DNA of 64,000 nt, taken from the NCBI RefSeq assembly GCF_009177095.1, contig NZ_AP021861.1:2896501-2960500 (forward strand), read 5' to 3'. This document shows positions 17,246 through 25,703 of the stretch, piece by piece (the stretch's first letter is position 1; each line of letters opens with the position of its first letter). The translations under genes and the position numbers were made by a program. The stretch comes from Lacipirellula parvula (GTDB lineage: Bacteria; Planctomycetota; Planctomycetia; Pirellulales; Lacipirellulaceae). The notes beneath the pieces are model-generated. The model saw only the letters and a list, made by a program, of their open reading frames with translations, ran no database searches and was not told the origin of the DNA.

Positions 17246-18061
17246 TTACGGGTTCGACTCCGCCGGCTGCTCGATCGCCGCCGGTTCGGCTTCGTCCTCG
17301 CTGGTCGCTTCGTCAGCTGGCGCGGCGTTCTCCCCGGCCGGAGCCTTGCCTCCTTCTTCGAGCGTCTTGTCGACAAGCCGCTTGAACTCATCCGAAGGAT
17401 CGACTTCCGGCACCTCTGCCGGCACGCCCGCCGCGTCCGCGTCGGCCTTGGCGTTCGTGAGGAACGCCCGCAACTCGTCGTCGGTTACCTGATTCTTCAA
17501 CTGCACGTTGCCGTTCTTGTCCTTCGTCGAGACCGGCTCCATCGCCTTATTCATCTGCGCTTGGGTGATCTTCTTGTCGATCGATCCGCGCATGAACCGC
17601 TGAATCGTCACTCGCGCCTCGGCCTTTTCTTCGTCGCTGAGTCCCGACGGCGTAATGTACTTCTTGTCGATCACCGACATCACCAGCGTCGTCAACAGCG
17701 GCGATTCGACGAGCTCCGTGAAGAACGACTCAATTTGATCGCCCGAAACTTTTCCGTCTTTCGCGGCCGTCGCCAAGCGATCGATCTGGAAGTTAATGTC
17801 GGCCTTCTCCTCAGCCGGCAACTCCGTCTGGTTGATCACTTCCTTCGCGAACGTCGAACCGAGCGACGCAGCGAGCGTGCCGATGTTTTTGTACGCCCAC
17901 CAGATAGCGATGGCGCCGAGCACCAACATCACGACGAACGCGATCAAGCACCCCGTCAGGCAGGTCGCGAACGCGCTCCGCTTCTTCGGCGGCGCCGGCG
18001 CGTACGCCTCGCCTTCGAACCGATCATCCTGAACGCGAAACTGCTGCGGGTCGTTGGCCAT
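17246..18061 (-). CDS. Hypothetical single-pass membrane protein
   Basis: 271 residues. A short cytoplasmic N-terminus with PPKK is followed by one membrane helix (about 33-57, LTGCLIAFVVMLVLGAIAIW). The outer part is helical and charged (repeated SGDQIESFFTELVESP-like and ITQAQMNKAM-like segments) and the C-terminus is Glu/Ala/Pro-rich. I do not recognise the family. It is monocistronic as far as can be seen. Confidence 0.7.
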   Translation of the reverse strand: MANDPQQFRVQDDRFEGEAYAPAPPKKRSAFATCLTGCLIAFVVMLVLGAIAIWWAYKNIGTLAASLGSTFAKEVINQTELPAEEKADINFQIDRLATAAKDGKVSGDQIESFFTELVESPLLTTLVMSVIDKKYITPSGLSDEEKAEARVTIQRFMRGSIDKKITQAQMNKAMEPVSTKDKNGNVQLKNQVTDDELRAFLTNAKADADAAGVPAEVPEVDPSDEFKRLVDKTLEEGGKAPAGENAAPADEATSEDEAEPAAIEQPAESNP

Positions 18062-18228
18062 CGTGCGAAACCTTCAACGTCGTGTTGGTGTGCGGGAGAT
18101 TCAAACGATCGGCTAAAGAGTAGCAGATCGCGAGAAAATCTGAAGATTGCCGACGGCAATTATTTTGCAGCGCCGGTGCACGCTGGCTGGCTGGCGGGCG
18201 GCCAATTGAAAGGGGGATTCTGTCAGTG

Positions 18229-18321
18229 GTCCGTCGTCAGTTGTCCGTGGTCAGTTGCTGAAAAACGAGGGCGCATGCTCCTGCGACAGCAGCAACTGAC
18301 CACGGACAACTGACGACGGAC
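18229..18321. repeat. Word-repeat hairpin element (GTCCGTnGTCAGTT words), copy 1
   Basis: Perfect 32-nt arms (18229-18260 and 18290-18321) around a 29-nt loop. Each arm has two copies of a 14-nt word, GTCCGTCGTCAGTT and GTCCGTGGTCAGTT, then GCTG. The loop starts AAAAACG and is conserved in copy 2. It abuts the stop side of the minus-strand gene 18326-18670. Confidence 0.92.
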
Positions 18322-18325
18322 GCAT

Positions 18326-18670
18326 TCAGCCCCCATCCTCCCCCATCAGCAGCCCAATCACCTTCATCACGGCCAGCATCCGCAGTGGTTGCTGCACCGT
18401 CTGCCGGGAGAGAAACTGCCAGGTGCTGCGCGCGTAGCGCAAATATTCAGAACGCGACTCCGCGACCACTTCGGGCCCCAACTCGGCGACCGCTTCCCGC
18501 CAGAGCGGCTCGGAAGCTTCGACGGCCGTCATGTCGCCGTCGATCGCCGGAAAAATAACGTCATCCAGCGTTTCGAGTTTCGCCACGGCCGCCGGCGACA
18601 AGTTTAGAGCGTCGCCGCCGCCAACGAGCCTTAACTCAGGCCCGCGGCACGCACTTTCCGGTTCACCCAT
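18326..18670 (-). CDS. Hypothetical protein
   Basis: 114 residues, no signal peptide. Helical, with AVAKLETLDDVIFPAIDGD in the first half and a C-terminal QPLRMLAVMKVIGLLMGEDG. I do not recognise a family. It sits between two copies of the same hairpin element (18229-18321 and 18845-18937); the stop codon is 5 nt from copy 1. Confidence 0.6.
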   Translation of the reverse strand: MGEPESACRGPELRLVGGGDALNLSPAAVAKLETLDDVIFPAIDGDMTAVEASEPLWREAVAELGPEVVAESRSEYLRYARSTWQFLSRQTVQQPLRMLAVMKVIGLLMGEDGG

Positions 18671-18844
18671 CGCGAAATCTCCCTGCTACGGATTTCCCCC
18701 AGAAATCGAGCCGTCCCCTCTCTACGGAAGGGGGGCGCCACTTGGTTCGGCGGTGACAAGAAATTAAGATTCGACCGGAAAACGCCCTAAAAACCGCCAA
18801 TCTCGCGCATCCCAAACCACCCAACTAGGCTAAATTCGGCACAT

Positions 18845-18937
18845 GTCAGTGGTCCGTAGTCAGTTGTCAGTTGCTGAAAAACGCGGGTGCACGCCTCTGC
18901 GACAGCCGCAACGGACCACGGACCACTGACAACGGAC
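18845..18937. repeat. Word-repeat hairpin element (GTCCGTnGTCAGTT words), copy 2
   Basis: The left arm (18845-18876) and the imperfect right arm (18906-18937) flank a 29-nt loop that differs from the copy 1 loop at only about five positions. Total length matches copy 1 exactly (93 nt). It lies just upstream of the SYLF gene. Confidence 0.88.
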
Positions 18938-18967
18938 GTCCTTCCCAGAAACGGAGTTCAACCCAAC

Positions 18968-20080
18968 ATGCCCCGCCTGCTCTTCCTGATCGCGATCGCC
19001 TCAGCGGCGCTCGCTTCCTTCGCCCCCGTTCGTTTCGCGGTCGCCAACGACCCGAACGTCACGATCCAGGAAGCTGAGCAAGTCCTCGCCGAGCAACTCG
19101 CGATCCCCGTCCGCCGCATCCCGCAGAAGCTGCTCGCAGAAGCTCAAGCGATCGCGATCATCCCGCGCGTCATCAAGGTCGGCTTCGTGGTCGGCGTTCG
19201 CCGTGGCCACGGCGTCGTCCTCATTCGCGACGCCGACGGCGAGTGGAGCCTGCCGCAGTTCATCACCCTCACCGGCGGCAGCGTCGGCTGGCAAGCTGGC
19301 ATCCAAGGGACCGACGTCGTCCTTGTCTTCCGCACCCGCACCAGCGTCGAGAACCTGATGCGCGGCAAGTTCACCATCGGCGCCGACGCCGCGGCCGCCG
19401 CGGGCCCGGTCGGTCGCAACGCTTCGGCCGCCACCGACGCGCAACTTCGCGCCGAGATTCTGTCTTACTCGCGCAGCCGCGGCCTGTTCGTCGGCGTCTC
19501 GCTCGACGGCACGGTGCTTGAGGTCAACCAAATGGCCAACACCGCCTTCTACGGCGCCCCGAGCACGCAGATGCCGCAGATCGTTCCGCAGTCGGCGTAT
19601 GATCTCCGTGCGTACCTCAACGAACTCACCGGCGGCGCCACGGCCGTCGGCGCCCCGCCCGCCGCAGTGGCCGGCGGCCCGCCGACCCCTCCGCCCGGCA
19701 CGGTTTCGGTCGCCCCAGGCGTAGCAGTGCCGACCACTCCGCCAACCGGCGTCGTGCAAACCTCGCTCGTCACGCCGACGCGGCTCGAAGCCATTCAAAG
19801 TGCGCTCTACTCCGAGGGCGCGCAGCTCCACGCGGTCCTCTCGCCCGAGTGGCAGAAGTTTCTTGCGCTTCCTGCCGAAGTTGAACCTGCCACCGCGATC
19901 GACCGCAACGCCCTCGCGTCGGTCTACGCTCGTTTCAATCGCGTGAACGCTTCGAACGAATTCAAGGAACTCACCAGCCGGCCCGAGTTCCAAACAACGC
20001 TGCAACTCCTCACCGAGTACAGCGCCGCCCTCGACGCGAACCCCGCGATCCTACGGCTCCCGGCCCCGCCGACGGAGTAA
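18968..20080 (+). CDS. Secreted SYLF-domain (Ysc84/DUF500) lipid-binding-type protein
   Basis: 370 residues from the ATG at 18968. Signal peptide about 1-26. The SYLF domain spans about 40-205: IPQKLLAEAQAIAIIP, GVVLIRDADGEWSLPQF, TDVVLVFRTRTSVENLM and YSRSRGLFVGVSLDGTVLE, all matching the family core. A Pro/Gly/Ala/Thr-rich linker (about 225-265) and a helical C-terminal region of unknown role follow. SYLF domains bind phosphoinositides in eukaryotes; in bacteria the role is unclear. The start codon lies 30 nt after the hairpin element copy 2, which may carry part of its leader. Confidence 0.88.
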   Translation: MPRLLFLIAIASAALASFAPVRFAVANDPNVTIQEAEQVLAEQLAIPVRRIPQKLLAEAQAIAIIPRVIKVGFVVGVRRGHGVVLIRDADGEWSLPQFITLTGGSVGWQAGIQGTDVVLVFRTRTSVENLMRGKFTIGADAAAAAGPVGRNASAATDAQLRAEILSYSRSRGLFVGVSLDGTVLEVNQMANTAFYGAPSTQMPQIVPQSAYDLRAYLNELTGGATAVGAPPAAVAGGPPTPPPGTVSVAPGVAVPTTPPTGVVQTSLVTPTRLEAIQSALYSEGAQLHAVLSPEWQKFLALPAEVEPATAIDRNALASVYARFNRVNASNEFKELTSRPEFQTTLQLLTEYSAALDANPAILRLPAPPTE

Positions 20081-20107
20081 CGCGTCGCATCGTCGATGCG
20101 CTTCCCC

Positions 20108-20193
20108 TAGCCCCTGGCTCCGCCAGGGGGTCGGCCACCACACCGATGGGCGCCCCCTCGCGAAGTGCTACCCCCTGGCGGAGCCAGGGGCTA
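20108..20193. repeat. Inverted repeat of the GGCTCCGCC type, arms 20108-20131 and 20170-20193
   Basis: 24-nt arms match perfectly; each arm is itself a hairpin centred on GGCTCCGCC (CCCCTGGCTCCGCCAGGGG). The same architecture with different flanking bases occurs at 52809-52879 and 56827-56913. It is followed directly by the GGCGTCTCCGACGCC repeat at 20205. Confidence 0.88.
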
Positions 20194-20204
20194 CAGGACG
20201 ATTT

Positions 20205-20230
20205 TGTGGGAGGCGTCTCCGACGCCGATT
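20205..20230. repeat. GGCGTCTCCGACGCC dispersed repeat, copy 2
   Basis: Nearly identical to 12912-12937 over 26 nt, starting TGTGGGA and ending GATT. It ends 42 nt before the SDR start codon. Confidence 0.8.
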
Positions 20231-20272
20231 CCGCGCACCACAGCGAGCGCACCAGTGCGCCCAAACTCCCCA

Positions 20273-20998
20273 ATGATCATCGTCCTCGGAGCCACAGGCG
20301 CCACCGGCCGACTCGTCGTCGCCGAGCTCCTCAATCGCGGCGAAACCGTCCGAGCTGTCGTTCGCCCCGGCTCAAAACTCCCCGACGCGCTCGCCCACCG
20401 CGAGCGGCTAAGCGTCACGCGCTGCGATCTCCTCAAGCTCAGCGAGTACGAACTCGAAACCCTCGTCGCCGGCGCCACGGCCATCGTCTCCTGCCTCGGC
20501 CACACGATGTCACTCCACGGCATCTTCGGCCCGCCGCGCCGCTTGGTCGCCGACTCGCTCCGCCGCGTCTGCCGCGCCGTTCAATTACAACCCCAATCGA
20601 CTCCCGTGCGCATTGTCCTGATGAACACGGCCGGCGTCTCGAACCGCGACATCGGCGAGCAAGTCTCGATGCCGCAGCGCGTCGTGATCACGCTGCTGCG
20701 ACTCTTCCTCCCGCCGCACGCCGACAACGAACTCGCGGCCAACTACCTCCGCCTGATGTTCCCTCCCGACGACGCCGCGCTCGAATGGGTCGTCGTCCGC
20801 CCCGACACGCTCCACAACGACGCCGAGCCGAGGGCGTACGAACTCCACGCCTCGCCCACCCGCAGCGCGATCTTCAACGCCGGTAAGACCAGCCGCCCCA
20901 ACGTCGCCCGCTGCATGGCCGACCTGCTGACGAACGCAGCGCTCTGGCACGAGTGGAAATCAAAGATGCCAGTCATCTACGACGCCGCGTCGAGCTAA
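20273..20998 (+). CDS. Atypical short-chain dehydrogenase (NAD(P)H-binding, NmrA-like)
   Basis: 241 residues from the ATG at 20273. The dinucleotide-binding motif is at the very start: MIIVLGATGATGRLVVAELL (GATGATG). LNRGETVRAVVRPGSKLP and ATAIVSCLG follow the usual pattern of NmrA/atypical SDRs, and VLMNTAGVSN occupies the place of the Ser/Thr strand; the classical YxxxK is absent. This type acts as NADPH sensors or reductases. The substrate is not predictable. The longer open frame upstream runs through two repeats and is not part of the gene. Confidence 0.85.
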   Translation: MIIVLGATGATGRLVVAELLNRGETVRAVVRPGSKLPDALAHRERLSVTRCDLLKLSEYELETLVAGATAIVSCLGHTMSLHGIFGPPRRLVADSLRRVCRAVQLQPQSTPVRIVLMNTAGVSNRDIGEQVSMPQRVVITLLRLFLPPHADNELAANYLRLMFPPDDAALEWVVVRPDTLHNDAEPRAYELHASPTRSAIFNAGKTSRPNVARCMADLLTNAALWHEWKSKMPVIYDAASS

Positions 20999-21059
20999 CT
21001 CGCCCGCAATGCAACGTCCGCCCCGTTGGCCGGACCGCAACGCGGTGCGGTTGGCGCCA

Positions 21060-21602
21060 TCATCGGGCGTCACTCAAGAACGTCTTCAACTCCCGCATCG
21101 AGCGAATCACAATCACGCGTAGGTGCGCGCACTCCGGAGTCGCAAACAGCGCCGCGTACTCCCGTCGCCGTTCTCGGTACGTCCGCAGCACCCACCATGG
21201 GATCCAGTACGAGTGCAAGAAGCCGAGCAGTGGTTCGCGGTTGCCGTTGAAGAGTTGTTCGCGAGTGACCAGCCGCCAGAAGGTGCGGCGGACGGCCCGA
21301 GGCCAGAGCGTCCGCAGCGGCAAGTCGAGCCAGATCGCCGCCGTCGCTCGTCGCAACACGAGGGCTCGCGTTGCGGCGTAGTTGCCGTCGACGATCCATC
21401 GCTCGGCAGACGTTGCTCCGTCGACGCTGTCGGCGAATTCTTCGGCAGGTCGCGCCGTCCAGTTCGGCCCCCAGTACAGCTCGTCGAGATTGACGTGCGG
21501 CGCGCCGGTCCGCTCGCTCAGCTCGCGCGCGAGCGTCGACTTGCCGGCGCAACTCGTGCCGACGATCGCGATGCGTTCGAGTCGATCGTTCAATATCGTC
21601 AA
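21060..21602 (-). CDS. P-loop kinase of the FlaR/adenylate-kinase-like type
   Basis: 180 residues. The Walker A motif GTSCAGKST lies at about 15-23, with HVNLDELYWGPNW and RWIVDGNYA downstream, as in the 'DNA topology modulation' FlaR-like small kinases related to adenylate and shikimate kinases. AIWLDLPLRTLWPRAVRR is the usual Arg-rich lid region. The start is TTG at 21602; a TTG at 21593 is nearly as good, and no ATG is available. Substrate unknown. Confidence 0.8.
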   Translation of the reverse strand: MTILNDRLERIAIVGTSCAGKSTLARELSERTGAPHVNLDELYWGPNWTARPAEEFADSVDGATSAERWIVDGNYAATRALVLRRATAAIWLDLPLRTLWPRAVRRTFWRLVTREQLFNGNREPLLGFLHSYWIPWWVLRTYRERRREYAALFATPECAHLRVIVIRSMRELKTFLSDAR

Positions 21603-21734
21603 GTCCTTGCTTCGCGCCTCGCGCCAGACGACAAGTCAAGCTGGCAGATTTGGCCAGCTCAACAAACTGGATGAAGGCGAGGATAATGAACGACGCTCAG
21701 AGTTCCAACGCGACCGTTGGCTAGCCGATCGGGG

Positions 21735-21893
21735 GTAGCCCAGGTTGGCGTCCAGCCTACCTGAGCGGCGCAGCCGCAGGAGGCTTTGCATCGAGTGAAT
21801 TGCTTGGGTGGATCAGCCAGTCGTAGTTGCCTCTTGCGGCTGCGCCGACCCGGTAGCCGCTTGGGGCGGCAACCGGGGCCACCCGCTACCCAC
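21735..21893. repeat. Imperfect inverted repeat with GGCGCAGCCGCAGGAGGC arms
   Basis: 21767-21784 and 21829-21846 match at 17 of 18 as inverted repeats; outer parts (GGTAGCCC at the left, CCGCTACC at the right) continue the pairing loosely. It lies in a 515-nt stretch (21603-22117) without a gene. Confidence 0.65.
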
Positions 21894-21902
21894 AAACGAA
21901 GT

Positions 21903-22112
21903 TGGTGTCGCCTAAAACACAACAACACGACACATGCGACACGACATCACACGACACAAGGCGACATCAAGCGACATAAGCTTACGCCGCCGCCGCGTAC
22001 CGCAACCGCCAACGCAGAAGCAACTTACTCCACACAACAACGCCGCAACCGCGAGCCAAAGAGTTTGGATGTCGCCTAAAACAGCAAAAGCGACACATAC
22101 GACAGATGCGAC
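21903..22112. repeat. GCGACACGAC-type word array
   Basis: A stretch dominated by imperfect copies of a roughly 9-11-nt word (CGACACATG, CGACACGACAT, CGACACAAGG, CGACATCAAG, CGACATAAGC). The block GTCGCCTAAAACA occurs at both ends. Its reverse complement, including the GCGGCGTAAGCTT junction, recurs at 50041-50132 after sucD. It fills the gap before the ABC importer operon's last gene. Confidence 0.8.
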
Positions 22113-22117
22113 ACGAC

Positions 22118-23104
22118 TCACTTCACCCCGACGCCCTTATTCACAAACTCCGTCGTCACGGCCCGCGTCGGATCGATCGTCATCTCCTCGTACATCCCCG
22201 CCGCCACCATTTTCGCGTAGAACGACTTCACCCGTTCCGCGTCGATCGCCCCGATTCCTTGCTTCCGGGCGTCGCCGCCGCGCAGGAGTTCCAACTCGCC
22301 CATCTTCCGCCGCGAGAAGTTGATGAGGTCGTCGCTCATCGACGGGTTGTCCTTCTTGATGAGCGCGTCGGCCGCGTCGGTATCTTCGGCGTCGAGATAG
22401 GTATTCCAGCCGACGATCGACGCGTCGACGAACCTTTGCACAAGGGCAGGATTCTTCGCGATGAGATCGTCGCGCGTTTCGAGCACCGTCGAGTAGCTGT
22501 TCCAACCATGGTCGGCCAGCAAGAAGACCCGCGGTTCCTTGCCGCCGGCGAGGCGAATCCGTTCAGGCTCGGCGGTCGCAAAGCCCTGCATTGCCATTTG
22601 CTTGTCGTTCAAAAACGGCGCGAGGCTGTGGTTGTAGGGCCGCAGGTTGGCCCGGGGGAATCCATAGGCGTCGTGCATCCACAAGAAAAACGTCTGCCGC
22701 CCAGAGTTGCCCATCAGCACCGGCGCCTGCTTCAGATCGTCCCAAGTCTTCCACGGCCCGTCGGCGTGCGCGAGCATACACTGCGGATCTTTTTGGAAGA
22801 ACGCCGCGACCACCCGCGTCGGAATTTGTTGCTTCAGTGCGTCGAAAGGCTGAATGAGATTCGTCCCGATGAGGAAGTCGACCTTCCCGAACGCGAGCAG
22901 CGGCCGATTGTTGATCAACGGGCCGCCTGGCTTGATCGTCACGTCGAGGCCATGCCGTGCGTAGGTGCCATCGGCCAGCGCCTGATAGAAACCGCCCAAC
23001 TCCGGCTGCGCGAGCCAATTAGTGGCCAGCGTCACCTTGTCGGCTGCATGCGAACTAGCCGCGATGCCGAGCAGACAGATAAGGAGGAGAAACGCACGCT
23101 TCAT
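22118..23104 (-). CDS. ABC importer substrate-binding protein (NMT1/THI5-like, SsuA/ThiY type)
   Basis: 328 residues from the ATG at 23104, with a signal peptide (about 1-20, ASSHAADK). VTLATNWLAQPELGGFYQAL and LLAFGKVDFLIGTNL are typical of the NMT1/THI5-like ligand-binding family that delivers pyrimidine (ThiY) or aliphatic sulfonates/taurine (SsuA/TauA). It is the third gene of a permease-ATPase-binding protein operon read on the minus strand. I see no TPP riboswitch upstream of the operon (24766-24836), so thiamine precursor uptake is possible but unproven. Confidence 0.88.
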   Translation of the reverse strand: MKRAFLLLICLLGIAASSHAADKVTLATNWLAQPELGGFYQALADGTYARHGLDVTIKPGGPLINNRPLLAFGKVDFLIGTNLIQPFDALKQQIPTRVVAAFFQKDPQCMLAHADGPWKTWDDLKQAPVLMGNSGRQTFFLWMHDAYGFPRANLRPYNHSLAPFLNDKQMAMQGFATAEPERIRLAGGKEPRVFLLADHGWNSYSTVLETRDDLIAKNPALVQRFVDASIVGWNTYLDAEDTDAADALIKKDNPSMSDDLINFSRRKMGELELLRGGDARKQGIGAIDAERVKSFYAKMVAAGMYEEMTIDPTRAVTTEFVNKGVGVK

Positions 23105-23158
23105 ATTGAGGACTCCTACTCTACTTCCACCCACCGATCACGGATCCCCGATCCCCGA

Positions 23159-23950
23159 TCACCCACTCCCCACCGCACTCGCATGCCAGCGCCGCAACAG
23201 CAACCAACTCACCCACTCCATCGCAAAGAAAGTGACGATCCCCGTGAGCGAAATGAGCGCGAGGGCTGCGAACATCAGCGGCGTGTTGGTATTGAGTTGA
23301 CTCGTAAAGATTGTCGACGCCAACCCCGGATTCTCGACTTGCGACCCAATGACGAACTCCGCCACCACCGCGCCGACGAGGGCGAGGTTCGCCGAGACTT
23401 TCAGTCCGGCCAGAAAATAAGGAAGCGCCGAGGGCGCGAGCAACAACCGCAACCGCTGCCAAGGAGACGCGCCGTAGAGCGCGAACAAATCGCGCAAGCC
23501 GCTATCGGCGCTTCGCAAGCCAACGGTCGTGTTCGCCAAGATCGGGAAGAACGCGACGATCCACGCACACACGAGTTGCGTCAGCCAGATCCGCTCCCAA
23601 CCGACCCAAATCACAATGAACGGCGCCACTGCCACGAGCGGCGTCACTTGCAAGATCACTGCGTAGGGATAAAGGCTGGTTTCGATGAGACGCGACGAAG
23701 CGAACAACGCGGCCGCCGCCACGCCGAGCAAGACCGCCGCGGCGAGCGCGACGAGCATTGTCTTCAGCGTCACCCACCACGCCGGCGCGAGCTGCGACCA
23801 TTGGGCCGCGATCGTCGAGGCCACGTCGCTTGGCGCCGGTAGCAAGTATCGCGGCACTTCCGCGTACCGTACCCAGGCTTCCCAGGCCACGAGCAAGATC
23901 ATGCCGAGTAGCACTGGAGCAGCAATGCGAAACGCGAGTCGATCGCTCAT
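23159..23950 (-). CDS. ABC importer permease (BPD transp 1 type)
   Basis: 263 residues, about six membrane helices. The EAA-type loop in the middle (LFALYGASPWQRLRLLLAPSAL) binds the ATPase. The start overlaps the ATPase stop by ATGA (23947-23950). It resembles SsuC/TauC/ThiX permeases. Confidence 0.9.
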   Translation of the reverse strand: MSDRLAFRIAAPVLLGMILLVAWEAWVRYAEVPRYLLPAPSDVASTIAAQWSQLAPAWWVTLKTMLVALAAAVLLGVAAAALFASSRLIETSLYPYAVILQVTPLVAVAPFIVIWVGWERIWLTQLVCAWIVAFFPILANTTVGLRSADSGLRDLFALYGASPWQRLRLLLAPSALPYFLAGLKVSANLALVGAVVAEFVIGSQVENPGLASTIFTSQLNTNTPLMFAALALISLTGIVTFFAMEWVSWLLLRRWHASAVGSG

Positions 23951-24765
23951 GCCGACCTCCCTGCGCTCGCGCCGCCCGACATTGCTCGCTCAAGCGCCTG
24001 CGACGCTTGTCGGCAGAGCTCGTTGTAGCGGACGCTCGTCCGCAACTCGGCCGTGCGCTCCTCTGGCAGATCGACGACGATCTCTTCGACGATGCGTCCC
24101 GGCCGCGACGACATCACCAGCACGCGATTCGAGAGGTAAACCGATTCAAACACGCTATGGGTAATGAACAAGGCGCCCCACTGCCGTTGTCGCCAGAGGT
24201 GGTGGAGATCGTCGTTGAGGCGGAACCGCGTGATCTCGTCGAGCGCGGCAAACGGTTCGTCGAGCAAGAGGAGCTGCGGCTCGGTGACGAGCGCTCGCGC
24301 GACCGAGGCTCGCATCTTCATGCCGCCCGAGAGTTCGCGGGGATAAGCCTGCTCGAATCCTTGCAGGCCGACGAGCTTGATCGCTTCCTCCACCCGCGAC
24401 TTCGCCGCCGCCCGGCCGACGCCGCGCAACCGCAGCGGCAAGTAGACGTTGTTCCAGACCGAACTCCACGGCAGCAGCGTCGGCTCTTGGAAGACGCAGC
24501 CGACGGGATGCGACCAAGCGACGCGGCAATCGCGCCCGGCGGTCGGCTGCGGCGCGACATCCCACGCGCGCGTCACGCGGCCGCTCGTCGGCGCGGTGAG
24601 GTTGGCAATCAACCGTAGCGCCGTGCTCTTGCCGCAACCTGAAGGACCGAGCAGGCTGACGAATTCGCCGCGGCGGATCGAGAGACTAGCTCCCGCGAGC
24701 GCGACGGCGCCGTTGGGAAACGTCTTTCCGACGTCGGTGAGTTCAACCAAAGGCGCGGCATCCAT
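23947..24765 (-). CDS. ABC importer ATP-binding protein (SsuB/TauB/ThiZ type)
   Basis: 272 residues. Walker A is GPSGCGKST, the signature LSGGMKMR, and Walker B LLLLDEPFAALDE, with the switch His in ITHSVFES. First gene of the three-gene operon, energising import of the ligand captured by 22118-23104. An intact ATPase of the nitrate/sulfonate/bicarbonate subfamily. Confidence 0.92.
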   Translation of the reverse strand: MDAAPLVELTDVGKTFPNGAVALAGASLSIRRGEFVSLLGPSGCGKSTALRLIANLTAPTSGRVTRAWDVAPQPTAGRDCRVAWSHPVGCVFQEPTLLPWSSVWNNVYLPLRLRGVGRAAAKSRVEEAIKLVGLQGFEQAYPRELSGGMKMRASVARALVTEPQLLLLDEPFAALDEITRFRLNDDLHHLWRQRQWGALFITHSVFESVYLSNRVLVMSSRPGRIVEEIVVDLPEERTAELRTSVRYNELCRQASQALERAMSGGASAGRSA

Positions 24766-24836
24766 GGCGGGCTGTGGCGGAGTGGCGGTAGAGATAGGTG
24801 CGGCAGGGCAGGGGAGCGATCGCCGCTTAACTTACC

Positions 24837-25703
24837 CTATTTCGGCCGATGATGCTGCGGCGCTTTCGCCTTCTGCGCGTACATGTCCGCGTCGGCGGCG
24901 GCGATCAGCCGTGCCTGTTCGTTGCCATCGCGTTCGCTCAAGGCCACGCCGATGGTGACCGAGAGTTGCACCGCAACGCCTCCAGCTTCGATCGGCGCGC
25001 TCGTCGCTTTGCGTAACCGCTCGACGATCGGCGCCGCCTCGCCGCGGGTGCGAATGCCGCTGAGCAGCAGCACGAACTCATCGCCGCCGTATCGCGTGAG
25101 TAGGTCGCCGTCGCGAATCGCGGCGGACCAACGCTCGGCGAGTGTGGCGAGAACCTCGTCGCCCACGGCATGCCCATGCTGGTCGTTGACTTGCTTGAAC
25201 TCATTGAGATCGAGAAAGAGCAACGCAAACGGCGCGACCGCCCTGCTCGCCTCCCGCCGCCGCGCGGCGATCCAGGTTTCGACTGCCGTGCGATCGGCAA
25301 GCCCCGTAAGCGGATCGCAACGCCCCGGTTCGCTAGTCGGCGCCGGCCGGACGATCGCCAGCAACAGCGGGCCGTCGGCGCTCTCCAAGCGGCGGAGTTC
25401 GACCTCGCGAGGCGGCTCATCGCCCACGGGACCCACAAGCGCGGTCACGATCCGATCGGCCGACTGTTGGGAGAGCAACTCCTCCAAAATCAGCTCGGCC
25501 CGCGGCTCTCCCACCAGGTCCTTTAACGAGGCGACTCCTCGCGGGCCGTTTGGGCGAATCGTGGCCGCCCACGACGCGGCCGTGGGATCGGCCGCCACCA
25601 GCCGACCAATCCTGTCGAAAAGGTAAGTCCCCCCGGCCGCCAAATCGCCGTCTGCCGGGGGCGATTCCGGTGCGTCGGCGATGTTTGCAACTCGTTTCAG
25701 CAT
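24837..25703 (-). CDS. Diguanylate cyclase (PAS-like + GGDEF)
   Basis: 288 residues from the ATG at 25703. The N-terminal about 120 residues look like a PAS-type sensor (YLFDRIGRLVAADPTAASW). The catalytic domain carries an intact GGDEF at 206-210 and an RDGD inhibitory site exactly five residues before it, so the enzyme should make c-di-GMP from two GTP and be product-inhibited. It is read away from the exopolysaccharide locus, which starts 546 nt further on, so control of polysaccharide export by c-di-GMP is a reasonable inference. No good ribosome binding site is visible. Confidence 0.9.
   Translation of the reverse strand: MLKRVANIADAPESPPADGDLAAGGTYLFDRIGRLVAADPTAASWAATIRPNGPRGVASLKDLVGEPRAELILEELLSQQSADRIVTALVGPVGDEPPREVELRRLESADGPLLLAIVRPAPTSEPGRCDPLTGLADRTAVETWIAARRREASRAVAPFALLFLDLNEFKQVNDQHGHAVGDEVLATLAERWSAAIRDGDLLTRYGGDEFVLLLSGIRTRGEAAPIVERLRKATSAPIEAGGVAVQLSVTIGVALSERDGNEQARLIAAADADMYAQKAKAPQHHRPK

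Noticed and set aside
22106-23842. 578-codon open frame on the + strand
   Set aside because: Antisense to the ABC importer genes and crosses a repeat; the ABC genes have full motifs.
24766-24836. Possible TPP riboswitch before the ABC importer operon
   Set aside because: The conserved CTGAGA and ACCTGAT-type elements are not present.
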